Of a DNA stretch of 64,000 nt, positions 10,815-22,046 are shown one piece after another (the first letter of the stretch is position 1; each line of letters begins with the position of its first letter). The DNA lies in assembly GCA_018466975.1 (NCBI GenBank), contig CM031561.1:3410001-3474000 (forward strand), given 5' to 3'. Source of the stretch: Sparassis latifolia. Taxonomy: Eukaryota; Basidiomycota; Agaricomycetes; Polyporales; Sparassidaceae. Both the position numbers and the translations under genes were made by a program. Below the pieces are notes generated by a model, which did no database searches, was not told where the DNA came from, and saw only the letters and a program-made list of their open reading frames with translations.

Positions 10815-12874
10815 ATGCATACGCTCTGGACAGCGGCAGGAAGCCATGTGAGGGCCCTCGTCAACGCGTTTGCCAGGCAGTCCAACGTTCTTCTCCAGTC
10901 GCACCTGCTCGGAAGAACGTGTACTTTTCGCACTGAGTCTCGATGTTTTTCCCATTCTGCGACTAAAAGACCCATTCGCTTGGTCTCTCCACTCTATCTG
11001 TCTCGCTTTGGGTTGTCTCATTCGCCATCTGGTGGAGCCCGGCGAATATCATGGCTACACAAGTTGAATTTACGGCCGGGTGAACCGTACAACGAACCGT
11101 CGGACGGTCAGGAAGAGGCGGCCAAAGTAGCTATACTGGAGAAGGCCATGAAATCGCGTCAACCTGCGGACCTCATGCTGCGGTGTGAGTTCCTTTCTTT
11201 GTACGCCGCAACACACTGATGACCGCGACAGAGGACAGGCACAATACTGGATGCCGACGGTTCGTACGTTTTGAATTTCTCCCAAGGCCATTGAGTGACC
11301 TCTGTTGCGTTTTTAGGCAACGTGAAGACAATTTCCGGCCAGTTCAGAAAAGCTGATTTGTGTTCGGAACATCGTTTGAACGTAAGCAGGTCGTCCTGCC
11401 GATTCTCACAAGCAACTGATAAGTCAGAAGATAGCCCCGTGATCTACGTAAAATAGATTCCAGGATCCCGAACCTCGTGCCCACTATCCTTGTGCGGAAG
11501 GAAGCTATACTTGTATGTAGTTGTCTCATAGGCGCTTCTGTTATTTCCTGTTATTTAGCTCGCTATTTATTCAGGTCAATATGCTTCATATTCGCGCCCT
11601 CATTAAGGCAGATGCCGTGGTTCTTTTTGATACGTATGGATCGGCAGACTCTAGGCTGCATTCCGTCTTTCTGTATCACCTGGAAGTAAGCGTGTTGTCG
11701 TCTGGTATGTCTACCCTATTAACTGCATTTTCTCAGCATAATTTAAGACTCAAAATGTCTGGACTACCATACGAGTTTCGGTCAGCACCTGTTACCCTTC
11801 GTCTTCTCCGCAATGCGTTGTCTCATATAGTACATACTTTCTCGGAATACCAGGGCACTGGAGTCGGTACTTTTATCGGTGCTAAGTGCTCTGGAAGCAG
11901 AAATGGTCTTCATCCGCAATCTTGTTGGGGGGCTCCTGGCTGAGCTGGAAGACGACATTGATCATGACCGCTTTAAGCGTCTTCTGCATTACTCTCGACG
12001 CCTGGCTGGCTTTCAAAATCGAGCTAAATTGGTGAGTGCGCTGCATTGGCTCGTAGTCACATCGGACGTATGATTTGTGTTTTCACATAGGTTCAAGAAG
12101 CTCTCGAAGAAGTTCTCGAACAGGGTGTGTAACCATATACTTGCACTTTCTCATTGTGGCGTGTTACATCTGTGCATTCTAGACGAGGACCTTGCGGCCA
12201 TGTATCTGACTGGCAAGCAAAATGATATTGATCGGAACCCTGATGATCATGAGGAACTGGAGGTACTCCTTGAGTCATTCGCAAAACAGGTGGAGGAGAT
12301 TGTAAACGAGGCGGAAAACATGCAGGTATAAATTCGCTTTCGTATCCTTCCTGGTTGACGAGGGTTCTAACTCTTTAATCAGAGCAATGTACAATCAACA
12401 CAGGAAATTGTAGAACTGTTACTAGATTCTAATCGTAATGCGCTACTTACTCTCGATCTCAAGGTATGCCAACTTATCGGTGTGTTACCTTTTTGAGTTC
12501 CATTGATTTTTGATCATAGGTGTCAATACTGACCATGGGTGTTGGTATCGGAACTCTGGTTGCCGGACTGTTTGGCATGAATGTGAGCCATCAACCTTTC
12601 ATATTAAAGAGTCATTCGTGTAATTCTTCGCATACAGTTGAGGAGTCACCTCGAAGACAATGAATATGCCTTTGCAGTCATGTCGGGCTTCTCCATCATC
12701 GTTGCGGCAGCATTCGCTGTCACAGTTCTGCGGCGGTACACGTCCTATACCATAACTGATGTGCGGCATCCTCTGACTATCCTCTCTTGTTACAGACTAG
12801 CCAAAATACGGAAAGTTGGACTTTCTGCAAATAATCGCAGGCCAGCTAGGAAGACCTGGTTGCCACATTTGTAG
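10815..12874 (+). CDS. MRS2: Mitochondrial inner-membrane magnesium channel Mrs2/Lpe10 (CorA family)
   Basis: Mrs2 forms a pentameric Mg2+ channel in the inner mitochondrial membrane. The Met at 10815 opens an Arg/Ser-rich, acid-poor leader (MHTLWTAAGSHVRALVNAF...) that fits a mitochondrial presequence. Later exons read CTILDADGNVKTISGQF, then NLVPTILVRKEAILV and an ALIKADAVVLFDTYGS block. A coiled-coil region follows, with PYEFRALE and LEALLEQDEDLAAMYLT. The signature GLFGMN, the conserved GMN selectivity motif, is near 12570, between two membrane segments. The last exon ends in a basic tail (RLAKIRKVGLS) with stop at 12872-12874. About eight short introns keep the frame open. The frame also extends upstream to 10695, but the later Met gives the better targeting signal. 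Confidence 0.92.
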
Positions 12875-13158
12875 GACGTGTTTCTGTGATTCCATGTCTT
12901 GCTGCAGATATCACCAGCCTGCAGTATGAAGGTTTGTGCAACAATCTCACATACGTATTTCTTGCATGTCATAATACATCGCCGTCAGATTACATAGAAT
13001 CCCATGCAATTAAATTATTTCGCCACATCTCTTACGTTGTCTGCTGGTACGTAGAAGATGACTGTAGTCGCTTTCTGACGCGACTCCTTGTCGAGAGGTC
13101 GGACAATTTAGGCGGAGCCCAAACTTTTGTAGCATTCAATAACATGGAGTCTTACAGC

Positions 13159-13509
13159 GTGTTGCATAATTGCGTGAAACCCCGGGATTTCTCTGGCTTA
13201 TTTGGCCGGGGCAAACAGACCCATATCCGGTAGGTCGGGTGAATGCCAACAAATCACGGCTTCCGACACTCTGCCCTGCATTCGTCATTCGTGCCACTTG
13301 GTGGCTTACAAAGTTTTCCAATGCACTGGATACGTGTTCCAAAGTGCTTCTATATGCTTTCCTTCTCTTAAATGGGGTCCTGTAAACCAAGATGTAAGTG
13401 GTAGAGTTTTGGGCGTACTGCCCGATGCAACCCCGACCTTCCCCTTATGGCTTTGTTTGCGCAAGACAAATAGCGCACAAAAATCCCAAGTTTCACGCAA
13501 TTATGACAC
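13159..13509. mobile_element. MITE-like element with about 80-bp imperfect terminal inverted repeats
   Basis: The left arm contains CATAATTGCGTGAAAC at 13165. The right arm contains its reverse complement ending at 13505. Similarity between arms continues inward for about 80 bp (GGGATTT..TATTTG..GCAAACA..GGTCGGG), with substitutions and small indels. The whole is about 340-350 bp, non-coding and AT-moderate. No clear target-site duplication was found. This fits a non-autonomous, aged DNA transposon. Confidence 0.65.
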
Positions 13510-14012
13510 GGTATGCACGTTGGCACGGTAAATCCGTCGAAATTCACTAGTCTTCCTGATGCTTTAGCTCCACCCCAGTTTGGGCACATTGCAGGCATGG
13601 CGAAGTGCGGTAATAGAGATATGATAGAGAGGTGTATTCTCCTTCGGTGTGAGACAGAGAAAATAGAGAGATTCCTACGAGACTCAGGCATATCAGTCTT
13701 AAACCAATATAGAGCAGATAGGACAGCAAAAGTCCCTGGAAACAATCTTAAATAATATTAATATCGGAAAGTATGATGAATAGATGCCGTGTAGTAGAAC
13801 GGGGACGCCAGGGGGACTTCTTGTGCTCGAAACACGACGAGTTCGACGCGATTTACAGGCGCGTCGCACAAGCACGTGATGTGCCGGGTCGGCAATCACG
13901 ACCTCCTAGTAAGAGCCCCTTATAGAAAGCAGACGTCAGACACGGATATCCGAGGTACGAGGTTGATGCAGAGTGTCTACCATCTGCCTTCGGGAGACTA
14001 GATGACTGCTAC

Positions 14013-14120
14013 TCTGCTGTTATGTAGCCTCGTGAAATTGAATGTTTTTCACGATCGCTTCAATTCAAAGTTTCCGCTTAGTCAGTCTGCTGTTATGTTC
14101 GTGAAATTGAATGTTTTTCA
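14013..14120. repeat. 35-39-bp direct repeat, spaced 73 bp
   Basis: The copies at 14013-14051 and 14086-14120 share TCTGCTGTTATGT, then TCGTGAAATTGAATGTTTTT. The first copy carries a 4-bp AGCC insertion. They lie 100-200 bp before the start of the downstream surface-protein gene, so they could be promoter repeats. Confidence 0.75.
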
Positions 14121-14216
14121 AGTATTACCTGAGCTGGGTTGTTCTCTGGTGAGTTCCGTTATCATTAGACCTTTTTGTCTACTGACTGCTTCAATCACCC
14201 TATGTGATACACTGCC

Positions 14217-15593
14217 ATGGCAGCAAGTTTCACCCAAGGCGGCGTAGGACCTGTTTCGCTTCCTGGGACGGTACTTTCAGGTATGGCTTCATCTACAAAC
14301 CCCCTCAACATCCCGCCCACTCCTCCTATCACGACATCCAACACTCCCACGCCCACATCGGTTACTCCCTCTCCATCGGCGTCGTTCTCCTTTACCACCC
14401 CGGTCAATCTCACTTCCTGCAAGTCTGGTTTCGTCGGTTGGAACTACTCAGGCCCCGCAGATTCGCTTTCGCTTTACGTTCTGAATGGTTTAATCATCGA
14501 AAACGGCACCACCAACCTGAATCAGTCCATTGCCACGGCGCTCGATCCGACGACGCTCTTGTACATATGGTCTCCGGTGAACGTCGCGGCCGGCAGGTAC
14601 GTCTTAGCTGCTGAGGTCGCAGGGATTAGTGCCCAGTCGTCAGAGTTCTTCGTCGCCAGCGGGACAAATTCGTCTTGCCTCGCATCGGTATCTACCCCTG
14701 AACCGTCGGCCGGCGTTTCGTCCAGCAATCATCACGTCGGGGCGATCGTAGGCGGGGTCATTGGAGGCGTAGCGTTTGTGGTGGTGGTACTCCTGATTCT
14801 CTTCTTCTTGTACCGCCGTCGTCGGCCGGGTCCCATCCTGCCGCGCACGCGTGCCCTCAGCGACGCCGGCGCGAAGAAAGAGGGGCGTTGGACTGGCTTG
14901 TCGTCACGCGATACAGTCAACGGCGATTTACCCACGAAGCGCTCCCACGACTCTGTGTCGCACAGCGAGCACAGCGAGGAGACGGCGGTCGAGCAGTATT
15001 CCAGCGAGGATATTGCCGAGGCTAAGCTGGGTTCGCCGTACAAGCGGGAGTCCATCGAGACGGTGCCTCCACTACCGTACACCGAGAGCAGGCGCTCGTC
15101 TCTCGCGAGCCCGGTGAGCCCTACCTCGCCGCGTCGCAGCGGATCGTATGGGCGCGGGCGCGCTCGCTCGCAGAGCCAGGTGATGGCCCTGACGGATTTC
15201 GGTGCAGATCGCGCGGCGCGCCACGTATCCCGGCGATCTGTCGACTCCTCTATACTCGTGCACAGTCCCGATGCGCTGCAGGGTCCTGTCGAGCTCCCCA
15301 ACATACATTCACCTGCCGATGTCGCACCGATAAATCGCTCCTCGTCTGCAGGCATTCCACGCCGCGCGACTCGCAAGCCCGTTCCTACTTACATGGAAGA
15401 TGCTCCCGTCGATAACGATCATGCGCCCGGTAGTAGTGGTTTATGGGAGAATGACGGCAGCAGGTCGCACTCCAGGGAGGATCTGGCGGCCGCAGGGATC
15501 AATTTACCGAAATTGGACCACAAATCGAGCTTTGGAGAAATGAAGCCGATGCACGTCTTGATCCCGGACATGCCGCCTCCCCCGCGTGACTAG
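14217..15593 (+). CDS. Single-pass membrane protein with Ser/Thr/Pro-rich ectodomain
   Basis: This is a single open exon of 458 codons. Residues 1-60 are Pro/Ser/Thr-rich. Residues 60-150 form a compact ectodomain with several N-glycosylation sequons (NGT, NQS, NSS) and a core reading SGFVGWNYSGPADSLSLYV. A Gly/Val-rich membrane helix follows at about 177-205 (GAIVGGVIGGVAFVVVV), with a stop-transfer run RRRR. The remaining 250 residues are a Ser/Arg/acidic cytoplasmic tail with many SPxSP sites. The layout resembles fungal Mid2/WSC-like surface proteins, but there is no WSC domain, so sensor function is only an analogy. No cleavable signal peptide is visible at this Met, so a short upstream exon may be missing. 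Confidence 0.75.
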   Translation: MAASFTQGGVGPVSLPGTVLSGMASSTNPLNIPPTPPITTSNTPTPTSVTPSPSASFSFTTPVNLTSCKSGFVGWNYSGPADSLSLYVLNGLIIENGTTNLNQSIATALDPTTLLYIWSPVNVAAGRYVLAAEVAGISAQSSEFFVASGTNSSCLASVSTPEPSAGVSSSNHHVGAIVGGVIGGVAFVVVVLLILFFLYRRRRPGPILPRTRALSDAGAKKEGRWTGLSSRDTVNGDLPTKRSHDSVSHSEHSEETAVEQYSSEDIAEAKLGSPYKRESIETVPPLPYTESRRSSLASPVSPTSPRRSGSYGRGRARSQSQVMALTDFGADRAARHVSRRSVDSSILVHSPDALQGPVELPNIHSPADVAPINRSSSAGIPRRATRKPVPTYMEDAPVDNDHAPGSSGLWENDGSRSHSREDLAAAGINLPKLDHKSSFGEMKPMHVLIPDMPPPPRD

Positions 15594-16259
15594 ATGCTGC
15601 ATTGAACGCGGCTGTACGGTGGGGTAAGTTCATTGTAATTCTTCTTGCCAGCTGCTCATGTCAAGCAGGTAGATGAAAAGCTAGGTGTTGGCCGTCTACG
15701 TTGGTTGTTGCTTTATTGTGTCTGCTTCTTGACAGTTAGTTGGTATCCGCGTACTATTTATCCCTCAATGTCTGCCCCTATCCTGCTTCATCTACTGGAG
15801 TTTACATCCTGTGCCACGTCCTCGCGCTTCTAATTTGCAGCGATTCGCGGTCTGTAGTGACTCTCTTGCAGTGCTCGTCGCTACCCCTCTCCTCCACCAC
15901 ACAGCCGGATATTACGTGTTTAAACTATGATTTCTCATCAAGGTTGTGTACTCTACGATGCCGATGTTTTTCCCTACTGTAACGGACTCGCCTTCACGAA
16001 TTTAATGGTTTACGAAGATTGCGGAGTGAGGCTGAGATTGGTGATTAATGTGACTTCTGAGCACGTCGATATAATGAAATTGGGTTGGGCATCGACCACA
16101 TCAGGACTTCAACCGTCGGAGACTGACACGCTGGACCTTCGACACGCAACGTCTGTCAGCTGCATTCCATGTCATGATACAACATGGTGTTAGTACGTGA
16201 TACAGAGGCATGAAGGCGACTCCTCCGGGCCTGATCTAGCAAAGAGGGAGGCCTGTATG
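15594..16259. other. Intergenic region between convergent genes
   Basis: This is the 3' side of two convergent genes. It is pyrimidine-rich near 15740-15910. No gene or repeat is recognised. Confidence 0.4.
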
Positions 16260-17409
16260 TCAGGACGATGTCTGTGACGACGATGGGCCGTCCTGGCCCT
16301 GAGCGCGCTTCTCTTCCTCTTCCGCAGCCTTCATCTTTTGTCCGAGGATCTTGGCGCTGACCTGTGCACGGATGTATGTGTTCACTGTTCAATGCGTGGG
16401 AGCCTGGAAGACATGCAAGGGTAGGCCTACGTTGCGAATGTGCATTGCGGCGCGGTCGACGCCGTACTCTTTGCTGCGCTTGTAATACACGAGGGCCTCT
16501 TCAAGCTGGCCGCCTGCGATCCGCGTCAGGTGTGCGTACAGACTGGTTACTTCGATGAGAGCACACACATGCTTCAAGTACTGCTGCGAGATTGAACGCA
16601 ATCTCGGGGTCGTCGGGTGACAGTGATACCGCGACGCTGCAAATAACCAGTTAGTTACACAGCGCGGTAAGAAGTCCACAACAGACCGGAGATGGTGCAG
16701 TGCGAGGTCGGGTCGGCTCACAGGTGACACGATATATGCACTTGCAAGGTCTGTGACAGCCCTTGGTGTAAGCTACAAGGTCCAAATATTGGGAGAGTTA
16801 ACGGACTGGTGTGGGCATCTGGACTTGACGGCTGCAGAGCTATGGACTCCTTCCACGCCGCTATGGCCTCGTCAAATTCCTCTAAAAGTGGTTGTGAGAA
16901 ATCGAGACGAATGCTACCGTTGATACCGCATACTGAGGTGATAGTGTGTCACGCCAAGGTTGAACAGAGAGCTGGCGTTACGCTTGATCTCTACGCTACG
17001 TTGGTATAATTCCTGGACAGCTTTATCATTTATGTGTTGTATGGTAGACCAAGGAACTCACCTTAGCGCCCTGAACGTCTCCCTCTTCAAGCTTTTGTGT
17101 GCCCTGTTCCAGGCATTGCATGGATTCAACCTCTGCTGGGTCCGTGGTCGAGGATGTAGGAGATGTGGAGGTAGCCCATCCTAATGAATTACGGCTAGGT
17201 TTTCTGCGACATAGATCGATAGTCTCTGCGCATTACTTACGCTTGGTGGAAACCGATGTGCCTACTCGTTGAAACCGCTGAGTACGGCGGGCAGCAGACG
17301 ACAAATTATGAAACTGCCGTGCTGGGAAGACCAAGAGATTCGAGCTCTGTCTTGCAGACGCCTTCAGAGCTCCTGAGCTCCTTGCAAACATTCGAAGAGT
17401 TGCAGACAT
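16260..17409 (-). CDS. Mitochondrial tetratricopeptide-repeat protein
   Basis: The start at 17409 gives MSATLRMFARSSGALKASARQ, a typical Arg/Ser-rich mitochondrial presequence with no acidic residue. After short introns come TPR-like helices: ESMQCLEQGTQKLEEGDVQGAK, ELYQRSVEIKRNASSLFNLGVTHYHL, EFDEAIAAWKESIAL, LSPDDPEIAFNLAAV and GGQLEEALVYYKRSKEYGV. The last exon ends SAKILGQKMKAAEEEE and a Gln/Ser tail, stop at 16260-16262. Similar small TPR proteins occur across fungi without an assigned role. A mitochondrial assembly function is plausible but not shown. At least six exons are needed, several of them under 100 nt, so minor boundary errors are possible. Confidence 0.7.
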
Positions 17410-17568
17410 GGTCGTGGGGGTGGTGGAATACAGCAGCCTTCAAGTGAGATCTCAGATCTCAGTGCGTATTAAGCCACGTGCTTCACGCGCTTGTCTTTGT
17501 GCCACAGTTGCCCACGACGGACTTGTTCTTCGGCGTCGTGTTTCCACTCGCATGCGACGTTTACCACG

Positions 17569-18731
17569 ATGCCATACATCAGTGCTTCCATCGACGCCTT
17601 TCTCGTCGCTACCGCCGCTGTCCTTATTCCTAGTTTCTACCTTATACGCCGGGGGCGATCTTCGTTTGTACAGCCCATACGGCCGGACGCGTCGTACCGC
17701 ACGCTGCTAACGCTCCTCCTCGTCGCGCATAGCGTTTATATCATCTATTTCACCCTCATATTCCGGCCACCGAACATCTTCCAACGACTCCAAATTCCAT
17801 TGACGGCGCCGCCAGACATCGTCCGCTCTGTTTTGCTCGGACACTCGGGGCTGCCTGCAAACGCCACCCTCCCGAAGCCCCTCGAAACGCTGCTCACTCG
17901 TATATCGTCGTTCGATATGCGTACTCTATATGTCAGGTTCTTGCATACACTTTAATTCGCACTGTTCCCGAAAGAGCTCACTCTGTTGCCGCGGTTCGTT
18001 GTTCTGGAATGCAGGTTCGGCCAAGCAGTAGTGCAAGACTGCGAACACTGCAAGACCTTTGACGAATACGCGCTCTTCGCGCTTCCGCGGGCGTTGCTCG
18101 AATACATCCGAGAGACGGTCATTCTGGGCCTCCTCACGATAACCGGGAGCGACCGTGAACGCTGGCGGACATACACCGTCGGCGCGCTCCTGGGCGCTGC
18201 AATAATCGAGGGATACTGGATCCTGACTGCACCCATCCATATCCCCAAGAACGGACAGGGCGTCTTTATGGTACGTCCAATCATCCTGCCGCCTATGCCG
18301 TGGCGCTGATCCAGAGCTGGGGGGACCAGTGGCACGACAACCTCTGGTTGATTCGCCAGCTGCTCTTCCTCTCTCTGCCCGTCCTCACGCACAACCTTGC
18401 TCCCACACCCGCTACGCCGCCGCCGATCGCGGGGCTGGCCGCCGCACGTGGCGTGCTCGAGCAGACCGTGAACCGCCTAGCGAGCCTGCACTACACACAT
18501 GGCGCGGTCATGCGCGATCCCGCGCTGCGGGCAGCCGCAGAGGAGTGGTGGAAGCGCCAGCGGGTGGAGGGCGAGTGGGCGCGGAATGACGAGAGCGTAC
18601 GCCACATCGCTGAGCGGCTGGGGCGCGGATTCGGGGAGGCGCACGAGGGTGTACAGGAGGGGAGGTTGAGGGTTGCGGCGCGGGGGGCGGTGGTGGGTTT
18701 GAAGGCCGGGCTGGTCCCCGTTGTACAGTAA
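17569..18731 (+). CDS. Polytopic membrane protein, function unknown
   Basis: The start at 17569 (MPYISASIDAFLVATAAVLIP) opens with a hydrophobic segment, followed by a second one (LLTLLLVAHSVYIIYFTLIF). After an intron at about 17940-18012 come CEHCKTFDEYALFALPRALLEY and a third hydrophobic helix (VGALLGAAIIEGYWIL). A further exon reads QWHDNLWLIRQLLFLSLPVLTH. The C-terminus is Arg/Glu/Gly-rich and amphipathic. It resembles a fungal family of uncharacterised ER or mitochondrial membrane proteins, and I cannot name a function. The short intron near 18270-18313 is inferred because joining FM to SWGDQWHD restores the frame. Confidence 0.65.
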
Positions 18732-18990
18732 CATGCGTTTTCCGTGAGCTTGTTGTAGGTATAGAGTTGTGTATCGTTAGAACAACTTGGTCCGGGTGAA
18801 GGCTTCACTGCAACCAATCCTGTGGGTCTGCTCCGACGAAAGATGGTCAAGGATATGCTCTTCAGGTTCGAGAGTCACAGCAAATTGAAACATGTTTAGT
18901 GATATATTCATGAAGGAACTCACAGCACTCAAATTCTCTACCTGCAGAAAAAACGAAGGGACATACGTTACCGTCGCGACTGGGGCATCT

Positions 18991-20031
18991 CTAGGCATCT
19001 GTGCGCCGATAGCGGCGGTCGCGGTCATCGTCTCTTCGTTGACTGTACGAGCCTCCCTGACGCCACGAGCCTGCATCTGATCTCCCTGGGCGAGAGTACG
19101 GACTCGACTCACGCGTATTATATCCACGCGCACCATATCCACGTGCGGAGTCGCGATACCCACCCGCACCAGACCATGAGTCCCGATATCCACGGCCTCT
19201 AGAGAGGCCGCGATACCCTCTTCCGCGTGTGGATGGCTCATGGCGGGAGGCTGTGGCTGGATCAATGCTAGGTGCATCGCGTACTCGCTGTAGGATGGCG
19301 AGCACATGAGCACGGGTGTATGCTGGTGATTGGTCTGGCGTGCGTAAGTTGAGAATGCGTGTGTGTCCCTCGTGTGGCGCAGGCGGGTAGTATTGGGACT
19401 GGAAACGCGAGAGGACGGATAGTGCTTCGGTCGGGGTCTTGATTGTCGGGTGGTTGGTTCCTGCATCGGGAGCGATGTGAGCCACATCCCATCGTAAAGG
19501 GATAGGTAAGATAAGACTTACGAACGCGTAATCGTTCTATGCAGAGCTAGCAGGGAAGGGTCACTTTGACGTGTCTGGCCACGCCACACCGCACAGGTGG
19601 CTCACCTCATACGGGGTATCGAAGACAATCACCCAAACATACGTCCCCGGGTATTCACGAGCGATCGTTATCCACGTAGCTCTCTGCCTATTCCAGATGA
19701 GCAGCAGCAATGCAGCACTACAGGACAGAAAATCGTCGACTTACGCTTCGTCAAAGTTGGTGCGGTCGATGCACACGGAGAGGCCCTGGCTGAGGGAAAG
19801 GCGAGCGAGCGACTCCACGCGCCGTCTGTCGCCCAAGTCGTCTTGGTTGCATCTCCGAAAATTTGGAACGTGTTCCTGCAGCGCCTCCGCGAAGGTAGAC
19901 TGGAAATTCTTCAATGTGAATATGGATTTGCATTAGACCTGGATGAGCGTATTTACCTTTCCAGAGCCGATGAGACCAACTAGAAGCAATACTATTTGCT
20001 TCTCCTTTATGAATTCTTCCAGTGTGTTCAT
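18991..20031 (-). CDS. P-loop kinase-like NTPase (polynucleotide-kinase/AAA_33 type) with RG-rich tail
   Basis: The start at 20031 gives MNTLEEFIKEKQIVLLLVGLIGSGK, so Walker A is GLIGSGKS, completed across an intron. Next are FRRCNQDDLGDRRRVE and LSQGLSVCIDRTNFD, the RxxF-D lid and NTP-binding pattern of polynucleotide-kinase-like P-loop proteins. Further exons read TWITIAREYPGTYVWVIVFDTP, LCIERLRVR and HPTIKTPTEALSVLSRF. The last 80 residues are rich in RGRGY, RGY and SRG repeats, typical of RNA-binding tails. A kinase acting on nucleic acid or nucleotide is inferred, and the substrate is unknown. The in-frame stop is at 18991-18993. Three introns of about 55-60 nt were checked by frame continuity. 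Confidence 0.75.
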
Positions 20032-20103
20032 TGATTTGTGCCGACTTGCTGCAGGTCGAAGCACGAGATGCTTGAAGTTGATGTGGTGGTTCGCGCGGGT
20101 GAA

Positions 20104-20159
20104 CGTTTGAACGACTTCACTTGCCCGTTTGAACGACTTCACTTGCCCGTTTGAACGAC
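20104..20159. repeat. 22-bp tandem repeat, 2.5 copies
   Basis: Two perfect units of CGTTTGAACGACTTCACTTG plus CC lie at 20104-20125 and 20126-20147, with a partial unit CGTTTGAACGAC to 20159. They sit just upstream of the P-loop gene start on the minus strand, so they may lie in its leader or promoter. Confidence 0.9.
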
Positions 20160-20205
20160 AGTTAGTCAGCACAACGACTGGTCAGCAACGTGACCGTCGT
20201 GACGG

Positions 20206-20570
20206 GGTTCAACAGGACCCTGGATAATCCCCCCAAAGGTCGTCGCCAAAACCCCCGGACTTTGCAGTTTTCTGTCCGGACGGTTTTTGGCCATTTTATC
20301 CGAGATTTGTCCGGAAATAGCGACATCCTCGCTCTGGGGGCTTCCATTTTAGGTAATTTGTGGCTATTTTTAGCCATTTTCGGCTTTTCCCGGAGATTTT
20401 CCGGCGATTTTTGCCCCAGAACAGCTCCATGTCCGGATAGTACGACGGCTACATGGTCCTTAGGGGGTCCATTTGTCCGGACATGGCGACGGCGTGAGGT
20501 CGATTTTCGCAAAAATCTGTCCGGATTTGGCGACGACCTTTTGGGGGATTATCCAGGGTCCTGGTTCAAC
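20206..20570. mobile_element. hAT-type MITE with perfect 8-bp target-site duplication
   Basis: The element proper is 20214-20562 (349 bp). It begins AGGACCCTGGATAATCCCCC and ends with the inverted copy. The terminal inverted repeats run about 38-40 bp, with two 1-base gaps, to GGTCGTCGCCAAA. It is flanked by the identical 8-bp direct repeat GGTTCAAC at 20206-20213 and 20563-20570. Inside, the octamer TGTCCGGA occurs five times in one orientation (20273, 20308, 20430, 20474, 20518), three times followed by GCGAC within about 12 bases. The 8-bp TSD and subterminal repeats fit hAT (or KDZ) transposase substrates. It has no coding capacity of its own. Confidence 0.9.
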
Positions 20571-21964
20571 CCCCTGCCACGGGAAACACACCGTGACGGC
20601 GACATATATACCATTCGACTGCATATCTTTCAGGATCACATCGCGCCTTCATTAAAGCTGGGCTGTCTCAGTTCTCAGTTTGGTGCGTCACTTTCCATAT
20701 AGACTGTCTCCTTCGTCGTCATCGCTGGTTCGCTTCCCCGATTGACCGAGAAACCGGTACTGGCTACATATAAGACGTGTCGTTTGAGCTCGGATGAAGT
20801 TGCAACTCTCCCCCTTCTTTCACCTTCCCCTGCGAGGCAGCCTCCCGCCGCGCACGCGCACATAGCCTCAACACCGCCGGACACACCTTTCTGCTTCTCC
20901 GTGTCGCATTCTTGAAGCATGACGCGTCTTTGCATGGTCCATCAGGCCTTCAGGCGCGATGCCCTATCCCTGTATCCTCCTTGCGCTCTCCCCTAATGGC
21001 TGACAGGCTGTGACCTGGTCCGAGCTTGAGACAGCATATATGCAACTTGCAGGTTATACTACTTGGAGCTTATCTGGAGACGTGTACGGTTATTCTAGCC
21101 GTGGTGAGTACCAGTAACAGACTTAGTGGGTTGTTACCCCTCTAACGTCAGCCAGTGGACCATCCCCAAGAGTGATCCACACTCAGTGGCAAATTACCGG
21201 ACCACATTCGGAAGATGTCATATGGAGTGCGTAAATTATTCGTTGAGAATTCAGAACTTCTACATAACGCAGCGCATTTACGCTGCCAAACAAAAATACA
21301 ATCACGGAACCGTCGAGGCACGGTACCCTGAGTGATGTGATGTTCAACACTGAAGTACTGACTGCTCGAGTTATTCAGAATTCTCTGTCGGATCAGAATA
21401 CTAATTGGGTTTCATTCCCGGTCTTGAATGTCGAAACCTCTATTGGTACCCTAGGGTGAAGTTGCGATCCCGGTCGTCACAGTACTGAACACGATAACGG
21501 ACAATTTCATTGAACAAAATAGAAGCCGTTCACTACATCCGCCGTCTTCCCAGCATCCTACATTGAAGTGTCTACACTGATCTCCGCCCTTTTTTCAGCA
21601 CGATACCCTGATTAGCGTTCGCATCAGCAAACTTGATGTGACCGTCCATCACAGATGGCCACCGTGATTAGTGCTCGGACTTGCTGATGTCAACAAGAGA
21701 TTGTTCTCGGAATGAATGTTCATTTTCTTTGCAACCGTGCTTGACTTGAGCATTTGTATACTTAACATCTGCTCTCTCAAACATGCTGCCGTGGTATCGT
21801 CACGTCAATGCGGACGCAACAGCGCCAATTCGGCTGTCTTCCATTGTTAGTGAACATGTCATCATTCCCCTTGCAAGTCCCATGAATGTCAGACAGTGGC
21901 GATAATAGGTACAACGGTTATACACCCAACAGATTTTTTAATTACAAAACTCAGTCTAGCCGTA
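20571..21964. other. Intergenic region, no gene recognised
   Basis: The region is about 1.4 kb between the MITE and the tRNA-Val gene. The short open frames on both strands have no domain or splice structure. No further repeat or RNA gene was recognised. Confidence 0.4.
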
Positions 21965-22046
21965 GGTTCAATGGTGTAGTGGTTATCATACCTGTCTTAC
22001 ATCTCTTGTTCACAGGCGGTCGCCGGTTCGACCCCGGCTTGAACCA
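21965..22046 (+). tRNA. tRNA-Val (UAC) with 9-nt intron
   Basis: The acceptor stem GGTTCAA pairs with TTGAACC, and the discriminator is A. The D arm TGGTGTAGTGGTTA and the T arm CCGGTTCGACCCCGG are canonical. The anticodon stem CCTGT/ACAGG encloses CTTACA, then a 9-nt insertion tctcttgtt, then C. Removing the insertion after position 37, the canonical tRNA intron site, leaves anticodon TAC for valine GUA codons. Confidence 0.9.

Larger units (their letters stand above)
12875..14216. other. Intergenic region holding a palindromic element and a direct repeat
   Basis: No gene is supported. The stretch holds an inverted-repeat element at 13159-13509 and a 35-39-bp direct repeat at 14013-14120, both annotated separately. 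Open frames here are short and overlap the inverted repeat. Confidence 0.5.

Noticed and set aside
14732..15376. 214-codon open frame on the minus strand
   Set aside because: Lies antisense to the surface-protein exon; GC-rich composition opens the opposite strand and no domain is present.
20190..20702. 170-codon plus-strand open frame
   Set aside because: It spans both ends of the MITE and its target duplication, so it is a chance reading through a non-coding element.
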